Below are positions 4,524 to 5,786 of a DNA stretch of 5,786 bases, one piece after another. The stretch spans positions 1 to 5,786 of the forward strand of contig JAJDTQ010000130.1 in the NCBI GenBank assembly GCA_022827045.1, given 5' to 3'. The stretch comes from Candidatus Binatia bacterium. GTDB taxonomy: Bacteria; Desulfobacterota_B; Binatia; UBA9968; JAJDTQ01. The position numbers were made by a program, and so were the translations under genes. Under the pieces are notes generated by a model that worked only from the letters and a program-made list of their open reading frames with translations, did not search any database and was not told the DNA's origin. The number at the start of each line of letters is the position of its first letter. The stretch's first letter is position 1.

Positions 4524-5786
4524 TCAGGCTCTCGCCGTTCCGCCGGTGAACCAATCGAGCCAGATACCGCTCAGCAGCCAGGAATACCCCCAGGTCCCGA
4601 CGATGATCAGCACGAAGGCGATGACGATGTCGGAAGCGCCTCCGTCGAGGGAGAAGGCCGGCACGTAGCCGAAGATGAAGGGCGCGAGATAGAGGAACTT
4701 GGCGAACTTGAAGGCGCTGAAGGCGGTCTTCCACATGTCCGCCTGGGCAATGGTGGCGCCGGTGAACGCGGCGATGCACACCGGCGGGGTGATGTTCGAG
4801 TCCTGCGACAGCCAGTAGACGATCATGTGCGCCGCGATGGGGTTGACGCCCAGCTCCGTGAGCGGCGGCACGGCGACGACGGCGGTGATCAGGTAGGCGG
4901 CGGTCACGGGAACGCCCATGCCCAGGACCAGGGACGCCAGGGCGATCAGCAGGATGGTCAACCACAGCCTGCCGTCGGCCAGGGCGATCACGATGTCGGC
5001 GAACGTGAGCACCAGGCCGCTATAGGTCAGCACGCCGATGATGATGCCGATGACGCCCAGGGTGGCGCCGATCTTGAGGCTGTTCTCGGCCCCCGCGCGG
5101 GCCGCTTCCAGAAAGCGCCGCGGACCGATCCTGGTGTCCTCGCGCAGCCAGCTCACGGCGATGCAGGTCACCATGCCCAGTATGGCGGAATAGGCGGGCG
5201 AGTACCCTACCAGCATCAGCACCGTGATGACCGCGAGGGGCAGAATATAGTACCAGCCTCGCTTGAAGATCTCTCCCGCGCCCGTCTCGGCCTTTTCACC
5301 GCGGATGCCGTGCTGCCTGGCCTCGTAGTGGACCATGACGTAGACGCTGAAGAAGTACATCAGGGCCGGGAAGACGGCCACCAGCATGATGGTGGAATAG
5401 GGGATGCCGGTGAGCTCCGACATGATGAAGCCTCCGGCGCCCATGATCGGGGGCATGAACATGCCGCCGATGGAGGCCGCGGGCTCGATGGCGCCGGCGA
5501 CGTGGGGCTTGAAGCCCGCCTTCTTCATCATGGGGATGGTGAAGTTGCCGGTGGACACGGTGTTGGCGATGGCGCTGCCGGAGATGGACCCGAACAGGCC
5601 GCTGGCGATTACCGCCACCTTGGCCGGGCCGCCGATCCGGTGGCCCACCGCCGCAAGCGGGAAGTCCACGAAGAAGCGCTGTGCTCCGCTCGCTTCAAGG
5701 AAGGCCCCGAAGATGACGAACAGGATCACGTAGGTGGCCAGCACGTTGGCCATGATCCCGAAGACCCCGTCGCTCTTGTAGAAGAT
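4524..5786 (-). CDS. TRAP transporter fused permease (DctM-type large domain), 5' end cut by window edge
   Basis: The frame is open from the window edge at 5786 to the TGA at 4526-4524, giving 420 C-terminal residues; the first in-frame ATG (5753) is internal, because the family-like FYKSDGVFGI precedes it. The sequence is almost wholly hydrophobic with many membrane helices. DctM landmarks come in two related halves. The first has GGPAKVAVIASGLFGSISGS (52-71), NFTIPMMKKAGF (81-92) and IGGMFMPPIMGAGGFIM (106-122). The second has LGMGVPVTAAYLITAVVAVP (288-307) and QDSNITPPVCIAAFTGATIA (328-347). Fused 4TM/12TM TRAP permeases run to roughly 600-700 residues, so about 200-280 residues, including the small-subunit-like part, are missing. 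They import organic acids or similar solutes with a sodium gradient, using a periplasmic binding protein (often TAXI type) not seen here. It lies 82 bases upstream of the nitrile hydratase-like genes on the same strand, so it probably supplies their substrate (inference). Confidence 0.95.
   Translation of the reverse strand: MFYKSDGVFGIMANVLATYVILFVIFGAFLEASGAQRFFVDFPLAAVGHRIGGPAKVAVIASGLFGSISGSAIANTVSTGNFTIPMMKKAGFKPHVAGAIEPAASIGGMFMPPIMGAGGFIMSELTGIPYSTIMLVAVFPALMYFFSVYVMVHYEARQHGIRGEKAETGAGEIFKRGWYYILPLAVITVLMLVGYSPAYSAILGMVTCIAVSWLREDTRIGPRRFLEAARAGAENSLKIGATLGVIGIIIGVLTYSGLVLTFADIVIALADGRLWLTILLIALASLVLGMGVPVTAAYLITAVVAVPPLTELGVNPIAAHMIVYWLSQDSNITPPVCIAAFTGATIAQADMWKTAFSAFKFAKFLYLAPFIFGYVPAFSLDGGASDIVIAFVLIIVGTWGYSWLLSGIWLDWFTGGTARA

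Noticed and set aside
1..5786. CRISPR array, tRNA/rRNA gene, insertion sequence or attachment site
   Set aside because: I saw no regularly spaced direct repeats, transposase motifs, tRNA cloverleaf with CCA-end or rRNA-like sequence; non-coding DNA is limited to four short gaps.

Overview
The window is a dense, high-GC bacterial segment (GC-rich third positions throughout). It carries six real genes, one cut off at each edge, and almost no spare DNA. Gene content (a Bug/TctC-type binding protein, a TRAP fused permease, a cobalt-type nitrile hydratase-like pair, an isochorismatase-fold amidohydrolase and a two-subunit Fe-S hydro-lyase), strong Shine-Dalgarno sequences and GTAGGG-edged intergenic inverted repeats suggest a Gram-negative heterotroph living on organic acids and amides. 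This could be a proteobacterium or a relative known mainly from metagenomes. No marker gene is present, so the taxon is an inference only.

Layout. Positions 1-786 (minus): 3'-truncated gene for a secreted TctC/Bug solute-binding protein. Positions 787-961: divergent intergenic region with a candidate promoter in each direction. Positions 962-1891 and 1888-2496 (plus): alpha and beta subunits of a class I fumarase/tartrate dehydratase-type Fe-S hydro-lyase, overlapping by an ATGA. Positions 2493-2564: a nested inverted repeat between convergent genes; its edge supplies the stop codon of the beta gene. Minus strand from 5786 down to 2580, in transcription order: TRAP permease (5' end outside the window), a 96-residue protein matching only the C-terminal domain of nitrile hydratase beta, a cobalt-type nitrile hydratase/thiocyanate hydrolase alpha-like subunit with an unusual N-terminal extension, a second inverted repeat, and a cysteine hydrolase.

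How the genes may work together (inference). The leftward group could import a small organic compound (TRAP permease), hydrate a nitrile or related group to an amide (nitrile hydratase-like pair) and hydrolyse an amide or carbamoyl bond (cysteine hydrolase). The Fe-S hydro-lyase could then add or remove water on a resulting hydroxy- or unsaturated carboxylate, with the TctC-type protein capturing a carboxylate outside the cell. No substrate can be read from the sequence.

The most unusual points are the reduced, rearranged nitrile hydratase (beta C-terminal domain alone; alpha with a duplicated helical segment joined by a His-rich linker) and the hydro-lyase beta subunit, which lacks the usual Gly-Pro-Thr-Thr active-site segment while keeping the flanking Arg and Lys. 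No tRNA, rRNA, CRISPR array or insertion sequence was seen.
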